Part shown: in pieces, positions 1 to 7,332 of the stretch
How the letters are laid out: every line of letters starts with the position of its first letter
Numbering within the stretch: position 1 is the first letter of the stretch
NCBI GenBank assembly: GCA_003132865.1
Contig: PKYZ01000513.1
Location: 7,254-26,203 of the forward strand
DNA length: 18,950 nucleotides
Source of the DNA: Bryobacterales bacterium
GTDB taxonomy: Bacteria; Acidobacteriota; Terriglobia; Bryobacterales; Bryobacteraceae
Direction of reading: 5' to 3'
The notes under the pieces: generated by a model
Databases searched by the model: none
What the model was told of the DNA's origin: nothing
Seen by the model: only the letters and a program-made list of their open reading frames with translations
Position numbers and translations under genes: made by a program

Positions 1-2052
1 CTGCATGTGCTCGTCCGGCGACTGATCGTAGTCGCGGTTTCTCTGCCGGTTCCGCCGCACGTCATCCAGCCTCGGCAGAAGTTCTGCCCGGACGCGCAGC
101 AGCAACTCCTCAAACTCAGGACCTTCAAACACGCGCCGGATATCGGCGTCTTCCAGCCCGTACAAGTCCTCGCCTTCCACGGCGTATCCGCCAACCGTGG
201 CGACGAACTCCTTCCGCGCCTCTTCCGGCAGGAGGCCGAATTCGTGCAGTCGGACCGCCAGATCGACCTCCGACACGGCGCTGAGATAAAGACCGGGTTG
301 GGACACCCTGTCGAGGAGATCCGGATGCGTCTCGATATAGAGGGCGAGGAACTCCTTCGAGCAGCGAGGGCTCAGAAACCCCTGCAGGTCACGCTTCGCC
401 CCCCAGGCCGACATAAATTCCGATTTGTACCTTGCGGTCGCGGAAAACTCTTGCAATCGGCGGAGCACGACCGGAAACAATCCCTTCGGGATGACCACCG
501 CGTTTTCGATGCCTACGTCGCCACACGTAACCTGATCGATCAGCTTCTCCGCCGTGCTGCCCTGGACATATATACCCAGTAGCTCGGGGTTCTGAACAAG
601 AAGGGCGGAGTACGCATCACCAATGGTCGGATGCTTGAAGCGCCAGATGGAGTCGCCGCCGACATGCGTGTGCTGGACGAGACTCCCGTTCATGGCGTCA
701 AGCGCCGAGACGCACCCGCCAAGGTCGCTGTCCAGCCGCTCTATCGCTTGCCTCTCCGTCTTCTGAAGCTCTATCGGACTCTCCAACATGTCGTTCCTCA
801 TGTAGATGAGCGCCAGAGCCGCCTTGCTGTGGTGGTCGAGTCCCTGGAGGACTTCCCGGAGGAACCGCTCCCGCTTCTCTACAAACTGGCCAAGATGGTA
901 CCCGTCGATCATCAGACCAACCGTGAACAGAGGGTCCGCCAACCGCCTAGCCGTCTCCGGAATGAAACGACCATGAGCAGCCACTGCCTCCAGATGCGGC
1001 TTGATCCGGGCCCGGAACCCGTCCGGCTGTCTGCCCAGCTTGACATGGTTGTATAGTATCTGCCGCTTCTCGTCGCCTGTAAGGTCATGCACGTCGATCA
1101 CGACCTGGCTCTCCTCAAGAAGCGGGAACGCCCCTTCTTTCAGGTCCTTCCGTGCTCGGTTGTAGATGTAGTCGCGCGAGGTCATCACGACCCTGGCCCC
1201 CTTGCGAAGCATGGTCCGGATCTGGGGGAGAATGTGGTTCCAGCCATGAACTAGAGGGGATTCATACTGCGTCACGCCGAACGCATCGTCTAGCCAAAAG
1301 AACTGCGAGGGTTCGTCAGGGTTCCAGCGCTCTACCACCTTGCCAGGATCGTCGAGCTTGAGCGTGCAGGCATTCCACTGATCAAGGGCTGCCATTGCAA
1401 GTAGCGATGCAATGGTTGTCTTGCCCGCCGCAGGCTCTCCGATCAGGAGCACAAATCCATGCTTGTCGAGCGCCGCCGCAGCTCTCCGGTATGCGCCGGT
1501 GACGACAATCTTCGAAAGATCCTCTCGGAGCGAGGCAAGAAGCGCGCGTGCTTGGGAATATGCACGCTCATCGAGGATCTGGCTGAGATCTCCTAGCCCG
1601 TACACGCGCGGCACGAGCATCCGGAGCCGTTTGCTCTCGTGAATCTGCTGACAGATCCACGTTGAACCAAGGAGCAGGATGTGTCTTACGCCGGTGTTCC
1701 TGAAGAGATCCTCGATCTGCTCCGCTTGTGCGCCAGACACCCCGGCGTTCGTCATCAGGACATAGCAATCGCAGCGACCCTGCCCTACCAATCGTTTGGC
1801 TTTAGCCACTTCGTCGGACACGTCCGAGGCGCGCAGCGCACAGTTGCTCCTGCTCGTGAACTTGCACTGAATGACAAACCTGCCGCTGAGGTCCTCATTG
1901 CCTGTTGGATTCCAGTATCCGGCGAAGGCGCCGTCCCTGCCGCCATCGTTCGAATCGAGGAACGATTCCACCGACTGGCCGAGAAGCTCTCTCGCAATCG
2001 TGAGACATAGCTGCTAGAAACTGTGCCAGCCAAGCCGGTGCAGTTCGTACAT
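1..2052 (-). CDS. PD-(D/E)xK nuclease / STAND NTPase, probable defence protein; partial, amber codon at 13
   Basis: The frame stays open from the amber codon to the left edge, so the C-terminus lies outside the window (684 codons seen). Residues 31-64 form a restriction-endonuclease-like core: FLDSNDGGRDGAF with D40, then VIQCK with Q62 and K64, as in Mrr-type PD-(D/E)xK folds. Residues 205-213 are a Walker A (GEPAAGKTT), 251-256 a Walker B (FFWLDD) and 291-294 TSRD, a likely sensor, as in STAND NTPases of the nSTAND3 type. The remainder is helical and probably serves as sensor. Nuclease-STAND fusions of this kind include Avs-type antiphage sensors; a defence role here is inferred. I chose the ATG at 2052 because a promoter lies just upstream and codons 1-12 read smoothly into the domain, but codon 13 is TAG (2014-2016). 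A restart at GTG 1971 (codon 28) would keep D40 and K64. There is no partner gene in the window. Confidence 0.85.
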
Positions 2053-2088
2053 GCTCCGTCCGTTAGCTCCCCCGAGGGATCCTTCTTA

Positions 2089-2117
2089 AGCATAGGCCAC
2101 GCCTCGTATAGGATCAA
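2089..2117 (-). promoter_or_regulatory. Sigma-70-like promoter of the STAND nuclease gene
   Basis: On the minus strand TTGATC (2117-2112) and TATGCT (2094-2089) are separated by exactly 17 bases. The predicted transcript starts near 2082 and leaves a leader of about 30 nt with GGGGGAG and GGAG before the ATG at 2052. This placement supports the upstream start and therefore puts the amber codon inside the translated region. Confidence 0.5.
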
Positions 2118-2280
2118 GTTCGGGGCGCCGTCTAACGTGAACCTGGTTTTGGGCGTAAGAGAGGCGGTCTTCCGTGCTCCTTTCCCCGGTCTCCTCAACG
2201 AATAAGTCCTCAGGTGGCCTTGCGCTGCCGTAATGCCAACGGGAGACGCATTCGGATTTAACCCTCGACCCCGCTCCCTC

Positions 2281-2500
2281 AGTCAAGCGCCCCCACACAG
2301 TCCGCCGAGAACTTCAACGTGCTCGTCGGCAGCATGGTCGCGTGCGCGGCCAGGTTCACTATGATCGCCATCGGTTTGCCTGCGGCATCGTCGAACCGCA
2401 TCACCCGCCAACTCGCGGTCGCTAGGCCGCGGCTCGATTTGGTGTTCCGGTTGCGATTGAACCCCTCGGCCATTCCGTACCACCGCAGAGGTGGGCCACT
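2281..2500 (-). pseudogene. Decayed fragment of a ceramidase-like gene
   Basis: On the minus strand this stretch reads GFNRNR, VMRFDDAAGKP, a degenerate NxAAHATMLP, and LKFSAD, all matching residues about 135-229 of the intact ceramidase-family protein encoded at 5900-7192. Bases 2284-2465 align with 6505-6686 at roughly 80-85% identity by eye. Two single-base indels, an extra C near 2405 and a missing T near 2440, shift the frame and then restore it. About 90 bases are missing between LRWYG and GFNRN compared with the intact gene. There is no start, signal peptide or HTHHGP metal motif, so it is non-functional. It lies in the same orientation as the intact copy. The bases between 2053 and 2281, and 2501-2553, show no further gene. 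Confidence 0.8.
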
Positions 2501-2553
2501 GCAAGTCCAACCGCGGCCGTACCCCTGAACCAGTCGATCGGCGTCCAACGTCC

Positions 2554-4041
2554 ATGCTCGTCAGAGCGGGTATACTTGTCCTGGGCTTTGCGCATTTCTC
2601 CATTCTCTCGGCGGCGCCGCAGTCCGAAGGCGCCAGCCAGCAGCCGGAAACTCCCCTGGTAGTCCCCGCCGGAGTGCCGCTTCGCCTATATCTGACCAAG
2701 CGTGCGCCAAAGCGGGCGGGCGCGCCGGTCCAGGCCAAGGTCCTCGATCCGGTGTATGCGTTCGATCGCCAGGTGATCCCGACGGGGGCGGTAGTGTTGG
2801 GAACGGTGAGCCGTCTGCAGCCCTTCTCCAGAGCACAGCGGACCAGGGCCATCCTGAACGGAGATTTCACACCGTTGCGTCTGGCCCACATTGAGTTCAC
2901 CACGCTGGTCATGCCGGACGGGCGCAAGCTGCCGCTGCACACAGCGGAGAGCCTGGGGCTCAACTCCCGCGTGCCTTCGCGGCCGCCGAAAAAACAGAGT
3001 TCCACCGCGCCCCAGAACACGGGCGTGCTGGGAACCGGGAAACAGCAGGTGCAGGACGCCATCCAGGCGCAGATTGCGCGGGCCCAGAGCATTCCGGATC
3101 TGGTGCGCGGACCGGGCAAGAAGGAGAAGGTCGAGGATTACCTGCTGGCGAAGCTGCCGTACCACCCTCAATACGTGCCCCGCGGGACACGCTTTGATGC
3201 GGAACTGCTGGATCCGCTGAGCTTTGGCTCGGAGCCGGTGCCGCAGGGATCGCTGGCGCTGGTTGGAACGCAGCCGCGGGACGACAGCGTGGCGCACGCC
3301 CGGCTGATTACGGTGCTGAATTCGGCTTCGTCCAAGCAGGGAGAAAAGGTGGAAGCGGTGCTGGCGGAGCCCGTGTTCTCCGCCGACCACAGACTGGTTT
3401 TGCCGGAGGGGACGCATCTGGAAGGCACCGTCGTGGTGGCGAAACGAGCCCGCTGGTTTCACCGCGGCGGCCGGCTCCGATTCAATTTCCGGGAAATCGA
3501 GTTGCCGTCCGAAGTCGCCCGGTTGCAGGCGATCGTTCCCGTCGTTGCCGAGCGGCCCCCGCAGGACAAGCTGAAGGTCCGGACGCAGGCCAGCCTTCAA
3601 GCTGCGGAGAGCACCGGCAAAACTCCCCTCAAAGTGGATAGCGAGGGAGGCGTGCAGGCCAAGGAGTCGAAGACGCGCTTCCTGGCGGCGACCGCAGCGG
3701 TGATGATCGCGCGCCGGGCGGGCGATAACGATCCGGTGCGCAACCAAGCCGGGCAAGTTACTGGCCAAAGCCAGAACGTGGCGGGCCGGACCATCGGAGG
3801 TGGCTTCGGTTTCGGACTGCTGGGCGCTGCAATTGCGCAGAGTTCGCGCTACGTGGGGACGGCCTTCGGCTATTACGGAATGGCCTGGTCGCTCTATTCG
3901 ACCCTAATCGCCCGCGGCGCGGAAGTGCAATTCGGCAAAAACGCCATGGTCGACATCCGCTTCAACACCCGTCCGGAGCCCGCCGCAAAGGATAGCCCGG
4001 CGACTAAGACCGCGCCGGCCGCGAGCCACGGATCCCTTTAG
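2554..4041 (+). CDS. Exported protein of unknown function with repeated beta modules
   Basis: This gene encodes a 495-residue protein that I do not recognise as a named family. The start at 2554 is chosen because MLVRAGILVLGFAHFSILSA (residues 1-20) is a clean signal peptide, while codons upstream are charged and non-hydrophobic; no strong ribosome site is visible. Residues about 55-115 and 260-318 look like copies of one module: a G-x-x-V-x-A-x-L-x-x-PV core, then an IP/LP-x-G-x-x-x-x-GTV turn, then a basic stretch and a beta-rich segment. A shorter partial copy lies at 207-240. The IP-x-G and GTV pattern recalls the beta-rich C-terminal domain of VirB10/TrbI proteins, but that is only a resemblance. 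Residues 413-455 are glycine-rich and hydrophobic (GGGFGFGLLGAA) and could be membrane-associated. It is convergent with the DUF2071 gene, with only 11 bases between them. Confidence 0.75.
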   Translation: MLVRAGILVLGFAHFSILSAAPQSEGASQQPETPLVVPAGVPLRLYLTKRAPKRAGAPVQAKVLDPVYAFDRQVIPTGAVVLGTVSRLQPFSRAQRTRAILNGDFTPLRLAHIEFTTLVMPDGRKLPLHTAESLGLNSRVPSRPPKKQSSTAPQNTGVLGTGKQQVQDAIQAQIARAQSIPDLVRGPGKKEKVEDYLLAKLPYHPQYVPRGTRFDAELLDPLSFGSEPVPQGSLALVGTQPRDDSVAHARLITVLNSASSKQGEKVEAVLAEPVFSADHRLVLPEGTHLEGTVVVAKRARWFHRGGRLRFNFREIELPSEVARLQAIVPVVAERPPQDKLKVRTQASLQAAESTGKTPLKVDSEGGVQAKESKTRFLAATAAVMIARRAGDNDPVRNQAGQVTGQSQNVAGRTIGGGFGFGLLGAAIAQSSRYVGTAFGYYGMAWSLYSTLIARGAEVQFGKNAMVDIRFNTRPEPAAKDSPATKTAPAASHGSL

Positions 4042-4042
4042 A

Positions 4043-4068
4043 CCCGATCCACTTAAGCCCGATCCACT
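4043..4068. repeat. 11-bp direct repeat between convergent genes
   Basis: CCCGATCCACT occurs at 4043-4053 and again at 4058-4068. The stop codon of the DUF2071 gene (4053-4055) lies at the junction of the two copies, so this may be a small slippage duplication at the gene end. Confidence 0.6.
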
Positions 4069-4775
4069 AACCAAGCATGTACGTCCAGTGACTTTGCGAA
4101 ATGCAGCGTCTGCGGCTGGCCCTGCATTTCGATTCCCAACCAGTCGCCCAAGGTATTCATCTGCACCTCAGCGGCAGCATGCTGGAGGGGCCAGGGTTCG
4201 TGGTCGATCTCTCCCCGGTACAAGCGTCCGGCGCCGTCTGCCGAGTACAGACAGTAGCGCTCGGTCAGCCACGACTCCAGGGTGCCTGCGGCGGATCGGT
4301 ACAACGCTCCCACCGGGCGGTAGTTTGCCACAAATGTGGCTTTTGGTGCGCCGCGATGGGTGCGCACCGCGGAGTACTCTACGCCTCCGCCCACGTTTCC
4401 AATCTCAAACTTCGCGTCAAAATAGGGCAAGTGAAAAAAGCGCCGGGCAACTCTGACTGCCACCTTTTGACCGGCATCGAGACTGAAAAACCACACGCCG
4501 GGTTTGCCGCCGGCCTTCACATACGTCCGCAGGTTCAGCTCGGGAAATGTGTGCAGGCCGGGGAGGGCAGGTACCCGCCGGGGTGTCACTCCTTCCATAC
4601 TGAGCGGGACCGCACCCACATACGCCTGGCCGTCGAACAGATCCAGTTCCAGCCCTTTGGGAATCAGCTTGCGCAGAACGGCGGCGTCCACGGTCCAATG
4701 GGCGAAGAGCAAATCGCACCACCGCATGCGCATCGTCCACGGGCGATCGGGCACGGGCCACGGGCGATGTGACAT
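4053..4775 (-). CDS. DUF2071 (YqjF-like) family protein
   Basis: A 240-residue protein of the DUF2071/YqjF family. Seen in the sequence: an N-terminal MRMRWCDLLFAHWTVD segment, then LRKLIPKGLELDLFDGQAYVG, the typical opening of this family (a W-x-x-L-x-F-x-H-W segment followed by 'P-x-G-L-x-x-D-x-x-D-G-x-A-y-x-g'). FPELNLRTYV and GVWFFSLDA (residues about 77-98) are further family hallmarks. The length is normal and the frame is intact. The biochemical function of the family is not known to me; structural relatives resemble acetoacetate-decarboxylase-like folds. The start at 4775 has GAGGA about seven bases upstream. It lies 46 bases downstream of the HEPN-like gene on the same strand and could be co-transcribed, but DUF2071 genes stand alone elsewhere, so a functional link is not implied. 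Confidence 0.88.
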   Translation of the reverse strand: MSHRPWPVPDRPWTMRMRWCDLLFAHWTVDAAVLRKLIPKGLELDLFDGQAYVGAVPLSMEGVTPRRVPALPGLHTFPELNLRTYVKAGGKPGVWFFSLDAGQKVAVRVARRFFHLPYFDAKFEIGNVGGGVEYSAVRTHRGAPKATFVANYRPVGALYRSAAGTLESWLTERYCLYSADGAGRLYRGEIDHEPWPLQHAAAEVQMNTLGDWLGIEMQGQPQTLHFAKSLDVHAWLVDRA

Positions 4776-4821
4776 AGCATATCCTCGTCATCGTAATCGA
4801 TTGCCGGCCAAGCAGCCATCA

Positions 4822-5018
4822 CTACGCCGGGATCGAATCTATCAGTTCTCGCGCAATGCCCAGCACATCGCCCGGCGTATAACCCCGGCCGAGCTTCGGG
4901 TGCCAGTGCCTGCCATGCGCAAGCCAATGCCGCAGCCTCAACGTTCCGCGGAAGTCGCCTACCTCCACACCTGCCTCTTTCAGCGCGGCCAGGATGTCGT
5001 CGTCTAGACGAATCTTCT
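4822..5018 (-). pseudogene. Displaced C-terminal part of the HEPN-like protein (frameshift remnant)
   Basis: Just before the preceding frame ends at 5004, another minus-strand frame continues the protein: EKIRLDDDILAALKEAG, then FRGTLRLRHWLAHGRHW, ending in ARELIDSIPA and a TAG at 4822-4824. This segment has strong protein character and joins naturally to the upstream frame (RRFRDAHKLRA) if one base is restored around 5018-5020. RHWLAH fits the RHxxxH form of the catalytic Rx4-6H motif of HEPN ribonuclease domains. It has no start of its own. The repaired protein would be about 180 residues. Whether this is a real mutation, a sequencing error or a programmed shift cannot be decided here. Confidence 0.7.
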
Positions 5019-5375
5019 CGCACGCAGTTTGTGGGCATCCCGAAACCGCCTTGAGAGACTTTCCTTCCTCCGTCCTTTTACGCGAGCATCAAACTCCATC
5101 CTCAGGATCGCCTCTGTGGTGGCAAGTAGCTCGAACATAGCAAGCAGCTCCAGGTAGCCTGCCTGTTCATCGAAAAACTCCTCAACCTCTCGTGGCCCGA
5201 GGCCGATGAACGGCGACTCGTGCGCGCCGGGAGGCCCCACGTCAATCTCGGCGCCCGACGCGAGGATTCGGAGTTTGCGTCCTTGCTCCTCGTGGATCAG
5301 ACCTAACTGGAATTCACACCACTGCCACACGGAATTGATATCCGGATCCTCGCGAGCCTCGAACAAATACGTCAT
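5004..5375 (-). CDS. HEPN-like domain protein, N-terminal part (frameshifted)
   Basis: The open frame gives 123 residues beginning MTYLFEAREDPDINSVWQWC and ends shortly after RRFRDAHKLRA. Residues about 68-110 are predicted to be long helices (EVEEFFDEQAGYLELLAMFELL, then a basic region), consistent with an all-helical HEPN-type fold. The normal C-terminus, with the RHWLAH motif, is out of frame immediately downstream (4822-5018). I therefore read this as the first two thirds of a protein of about 180 residues. It starts 22 bases after the stop of its upstream neighbour, with no obvious ribosome site, suggesting translational coupling. The HEPN assignment rests on the displaced motif and helical character, so it is tentative. 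If right, it would be an RNase or toxin-like effector whose partner is the upstream gene. Confidence 0.6.
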   Translation of the reverse strand: MTYLFEAREDPDINSVWQWCEFQLGLIHEEQGRKLRILASGAEIDVGPPGAHESPFIGLGPREVEEFFDEQAGYLELLAMFELLATTEAILRMEFDARVKGRRKESLSRRFRDAHKLRARRFV

Positions 5376-5397
5376 GGCAACGGGAGCATGACGCGTT

Positions 5398-5838
5398 CTA
5401 GGGCATCTTTAGCGATTCTTGATCGAACGGCACCGTCCTCAGATGAGGAACGCGCTGAAGGACCATGGACCACTCGCCGCCCGCCTTGTCGGTATTCTTT
5501 ACAAGGGTGACTGTATCACGCCCGCCGCGAATGTCCACTCGCCCCGCTGCTCCGATTACCAGGACGCCCTTCGGACGGAATTCCACACGTTCGCCGCCGA
5601 CAGTCAGCTCGAGCGCTGGAATCGTGTACGTACCGATGTAGTCTTCAGTGACCTCCAACTCGAACGTGCGCACCGAGACATCCTTGGATTCGATGGATTT
5701 GCGCAGCATCTTCCTGACGAGTGCGTAGAGACCCTCAACTGACCGGACCCAGTTGTCCTTTCTTGCTTGCCAGTTTATCTCCGGCTTGGCCGCCTGCTCT
5801 TTCCTGCTGCGAAGGAACTGGGTCAACTGATCGCCCAT
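5398..5838 (-). CDS. Conserved hypothetical protein, partner of the HEPN-like gene
   Basis: A 146-residue soluble protein without signal peptide or membrane segment. I cannot name its family. The N-terminal half (residues about 15-60) is helical and rich in charge and tryptophan (INWQARKDNWVRSVEGLYAL, a long amphipathic helix). The C-terminal half is beta-rich with several regularly spaced motifs: LEVTEDYIGTYTIPALELTV, VEFRPKGVLVIGAAGRVDI and EWSMVLQRV. The GA-x-GRVD turn looks like a conserved core. It is immediately upstream of the HEPN-like gene (22 bases) and probably the first gene of that operon. A two-gene module of a small beta protein plus a HEPN-like helical protein is compatible with a toxin-antitoxin or defence pair, but that is inference from arrangement only. 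The ATG at 5838 follows a TATGAT box by eight bases. Confidence 0.7.
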   Translation of the reverse strand: MGDQLTQFLRSRKEQAAKPEINWQARKDNWVRSVEGLYALVRKMLRKSIESKDVSVRTFELEVTEDYIGTYTIPALELTVGGERVEFRPKGVLVIGAAGRVDIRGGRDTVTLVKNTDKAGGEWSMVLQRVPHLRTVPFDQESLKMP

Positions 5839-5846
5839 AATATTCC

Positions 5847-5852
5847 ATCATA
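5847..5852 (-). promoter_or_regulatory. -10 box (TATGAT) upstream of the HEPN-module operon
   Basis: TATGAT on the minus strand ends eight bases before the ATG at 5838, so the predicted mRNA would be nearly leaderless. No good -35 box is visible; the region upstream is the G/C hairpin at 5853-5870. Confidence 0.35.
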
Positions 5853-5870
5853 CCCCCGCTGTCTCGGGGG
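5853..5870. terminator. GC hairpin between ceramidase and HEPN-module genes
   Basis: CCCCCG (5853-5858) and CGGGGG (5865-5870) form a perfect six-pair stem with a six-base loop, 30 bases after the ceramidase stop. No T tract follows in the direction of transcription, so intrinsic termination is uncertain. Confidence 0.35.
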
Positions 5871-5899
5871 GCGTTATCCGCGTTCATCAGCGGCCCAAA

Positions 5900-7192
5900 T
5901 CAGTTTTTAATCCGCCCCATCATCTGATACACCCGTATCAACGCCGTGTCCATCACCACCTCCCCAGCCCCCACCGCTGCCGGAGACACCGCATTATCCG
6001 CCCCGTACCCGCCTTCCGCCACCGCCTCTATCGTCGGAAAATACTGGTGATACCCATTCGCATACCCGAAGAAAAACAACTGCTTCACGCGCGCTCGCTG
6101 CTTCAGCCGGATAGCATGGTTACTGAAGAACTCGCCCGACACTCCCACCAGCGCGATCTCCCCGTTGAGCAGCGCCACCGTCAGCCGCGGACGAATCCCA
6201 TCCACATACTCATCGATGTAATTCGGCACTAACTCCGGAAAGAACGCCTTCTGATACGCCGCCTTCACCATCGGATTCGCGAAATCCGTGCGCGCGCTGA
6301 ATCGCAGCCGCTCTTCCCGGCAGTCGAGCGACGGATGCGCCACTTCTTGCGGACTCAGCGACTGCGCCAGCTTCACCGCCTCGCGCGCCAGCGCCTGCCC
6401 GAAGGCCTGGTAGCCCTTGTTCGCCCCCTCGTTTACCGATTGGTCGCCCGCCGCTCCCTGCATGAAGATGGCTGCCGCGCCCGTCTCCTTGGTCACCTCC
6501 GCTTTCAGCGCCCCCACGTAATCCGCGGAGAACTTCAGCATGCTCGCCGGCAGCATGGTCGGATGCGCGGCGAAGTTCACCAGGATCGCCACCGGCTTGC
6601 CCGCGGCATCGTCGAAGCGCATCACCGCCAGTTCGCGGTCGCTGGGCTTCGGCTCGATTTTGGTGTGCCGGTTGCGATTGAAGCCCCCAAGCTGTGCCGA
6701 TCCCACCGACATGCGCGCCGGGGCCAGGCGCGAGTTGGCCTCCACGATGGCCGCCACGATGCCGTCTTCCATCTGGCCGTAATACCGCAGCGCCGCATCG
6801 AAGCGTCCTTTGCCCTTGCCCTCTTGATCGGTCAGTTCCAGGACCGGCCCATGGTGCGTGTGAGAACCGGCGATGATGGAGTTCTCGATCCCCGCCTGCT
6901 CCTTGATGCGCTGCCGGATCCGCTGCAGCGACGCTTCCGCGGGCGCGCGGCCGAGATCCAGCCCCACGATGGCGATCTTTTTCCCGCTGGCTTGTATCAC
7001 CAGGGCATCGGCATACAGCGGATCGAGCACGCCGACCGACAGCGTATCGTGCCGGTCGCCGTAGCCCCACATCGGCACGGGATCGCGCGGCGTGATGTCC
7101 CGCCGGCCCGCGCCCACTTGCAATCCCTGACCCCATCCGCAAACCGCCCAAACCGCCAGGAGAAACCCAACCAGCCATCGAGTGTTACGCAT
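5900..7192 (-). CDS. Exported neutral/alkaline ceramidase-family hydrolase
   Basis: A 430-residue protein with signal peptide (residues 1-22, ending near GWGQG) and the catalytic N-terminal domain of neutral/alkaline ceramidases, zinc amidases that split ceramide into sphingosine and fatty acid. Motifs seen: VGAGRRDITP (26-35), MWGYGDR (41-47), GSHTHHGP (109-116, metal-binding histidines), FNRNRHTK (171-178), NFAAHPTMLP (206-215) and GAAGDQS (246-252). Canonical ceramidases are about 650-750 residues with an extra C-terminal domain; this one stops after the catalytic domain. Many such short family members occur in Acidobacteriota and their substrate is unproven. The start at 7192 is chosen over upstream codons because the signal peptide begins there; a TAGAAT box lies eight bases upstream and no ribosome site is seen. 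A decayed second copy of part of it lies at 2281-2500. Confidence 0.9.
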   Translation of the reverse strand: MRNTRWLVGFLLAVWAVCGWGQGLQVGAGRRDITPRDPVPMWGYGDRHDTLSVGVLDPLYADALVIQASGKKIAIVGLDLGRAPAEASLQRIRQRIKEQAGIENSIIAGSHTHHGPVLELTDQEGKGKGRFDAALRYYGQMEDGIVAAIVEANSRLAPARMSVGSAQLGGFNRNRHTKIEPKPSDRELAVMRFDDAAGKPVAILVNFAAHPTMLPASMLKFSADYVGALKAEVTKETGAAAIFMQGAAGDQSVNEGANKGYQAFGQALAREAVKLAQSLSPQEVAHPSLDCREERLRFSARTDFANPMVKAAYQKAFFPELVPNYIDEYVDGIRPRLTVALLNGEIALVGVSGEFFSNHAIRLKQRARVKQLFFFGYANGYHQYFPTIEAVAEGGYGADNAVSPAAVGAGEVVMDTALIRVYQMMGRIKN

Positions 7193-7210
7193 GACCACGG
7201 ATTCTATCAA

Positions 7211-7235
7211 AGTGGGACAGGCCTCCTGGCCTGTC
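7211..7235 (+). repeat. REP-like palindrome, copy 1
   Basis: GACAGGCC (7216-7223), loop TCCT, GGCCTGTC (7228-7235): a perfect eight-pair stem preceded by the flank AGTGG. It sits in the divergent promoter region between the ceramidase and TIGR03437 genes, so it is unlikely to be a simple terminator. Confidence 0.6.
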
Positions 7236-7320
7236 ACGGCGAGCCATGCGCTGCCCACCCCGCGCGGAGCGCGCCCAATTCCAGCCAAAAAACTCTGATA
7301 TTCCCCCGCCCCAAGCGCAC

Positions 7321-7326
7321 TACTGT
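7321..7326 (+). promoter_or_regulatory. Possible -10 box placing a transcript start at the GTG
   Basis: TACTGT ends six bases before the GTG at 7333, the spacing expected if transcription begins at the start codon. The -35 region is weak, so this is tentative. Confidence 0.3.
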
Positions 7327-7332
7327 ATTGTC

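Noticed and set aside
7..1056. Two long plus-strand open frames at the left end (7-582 and 631-1056)
   Set aside because: They lie antisense to the STAND nuclease frame, which carries Walker A, Walker B and nuclease motifs; the plus frames have no recognisable domain.
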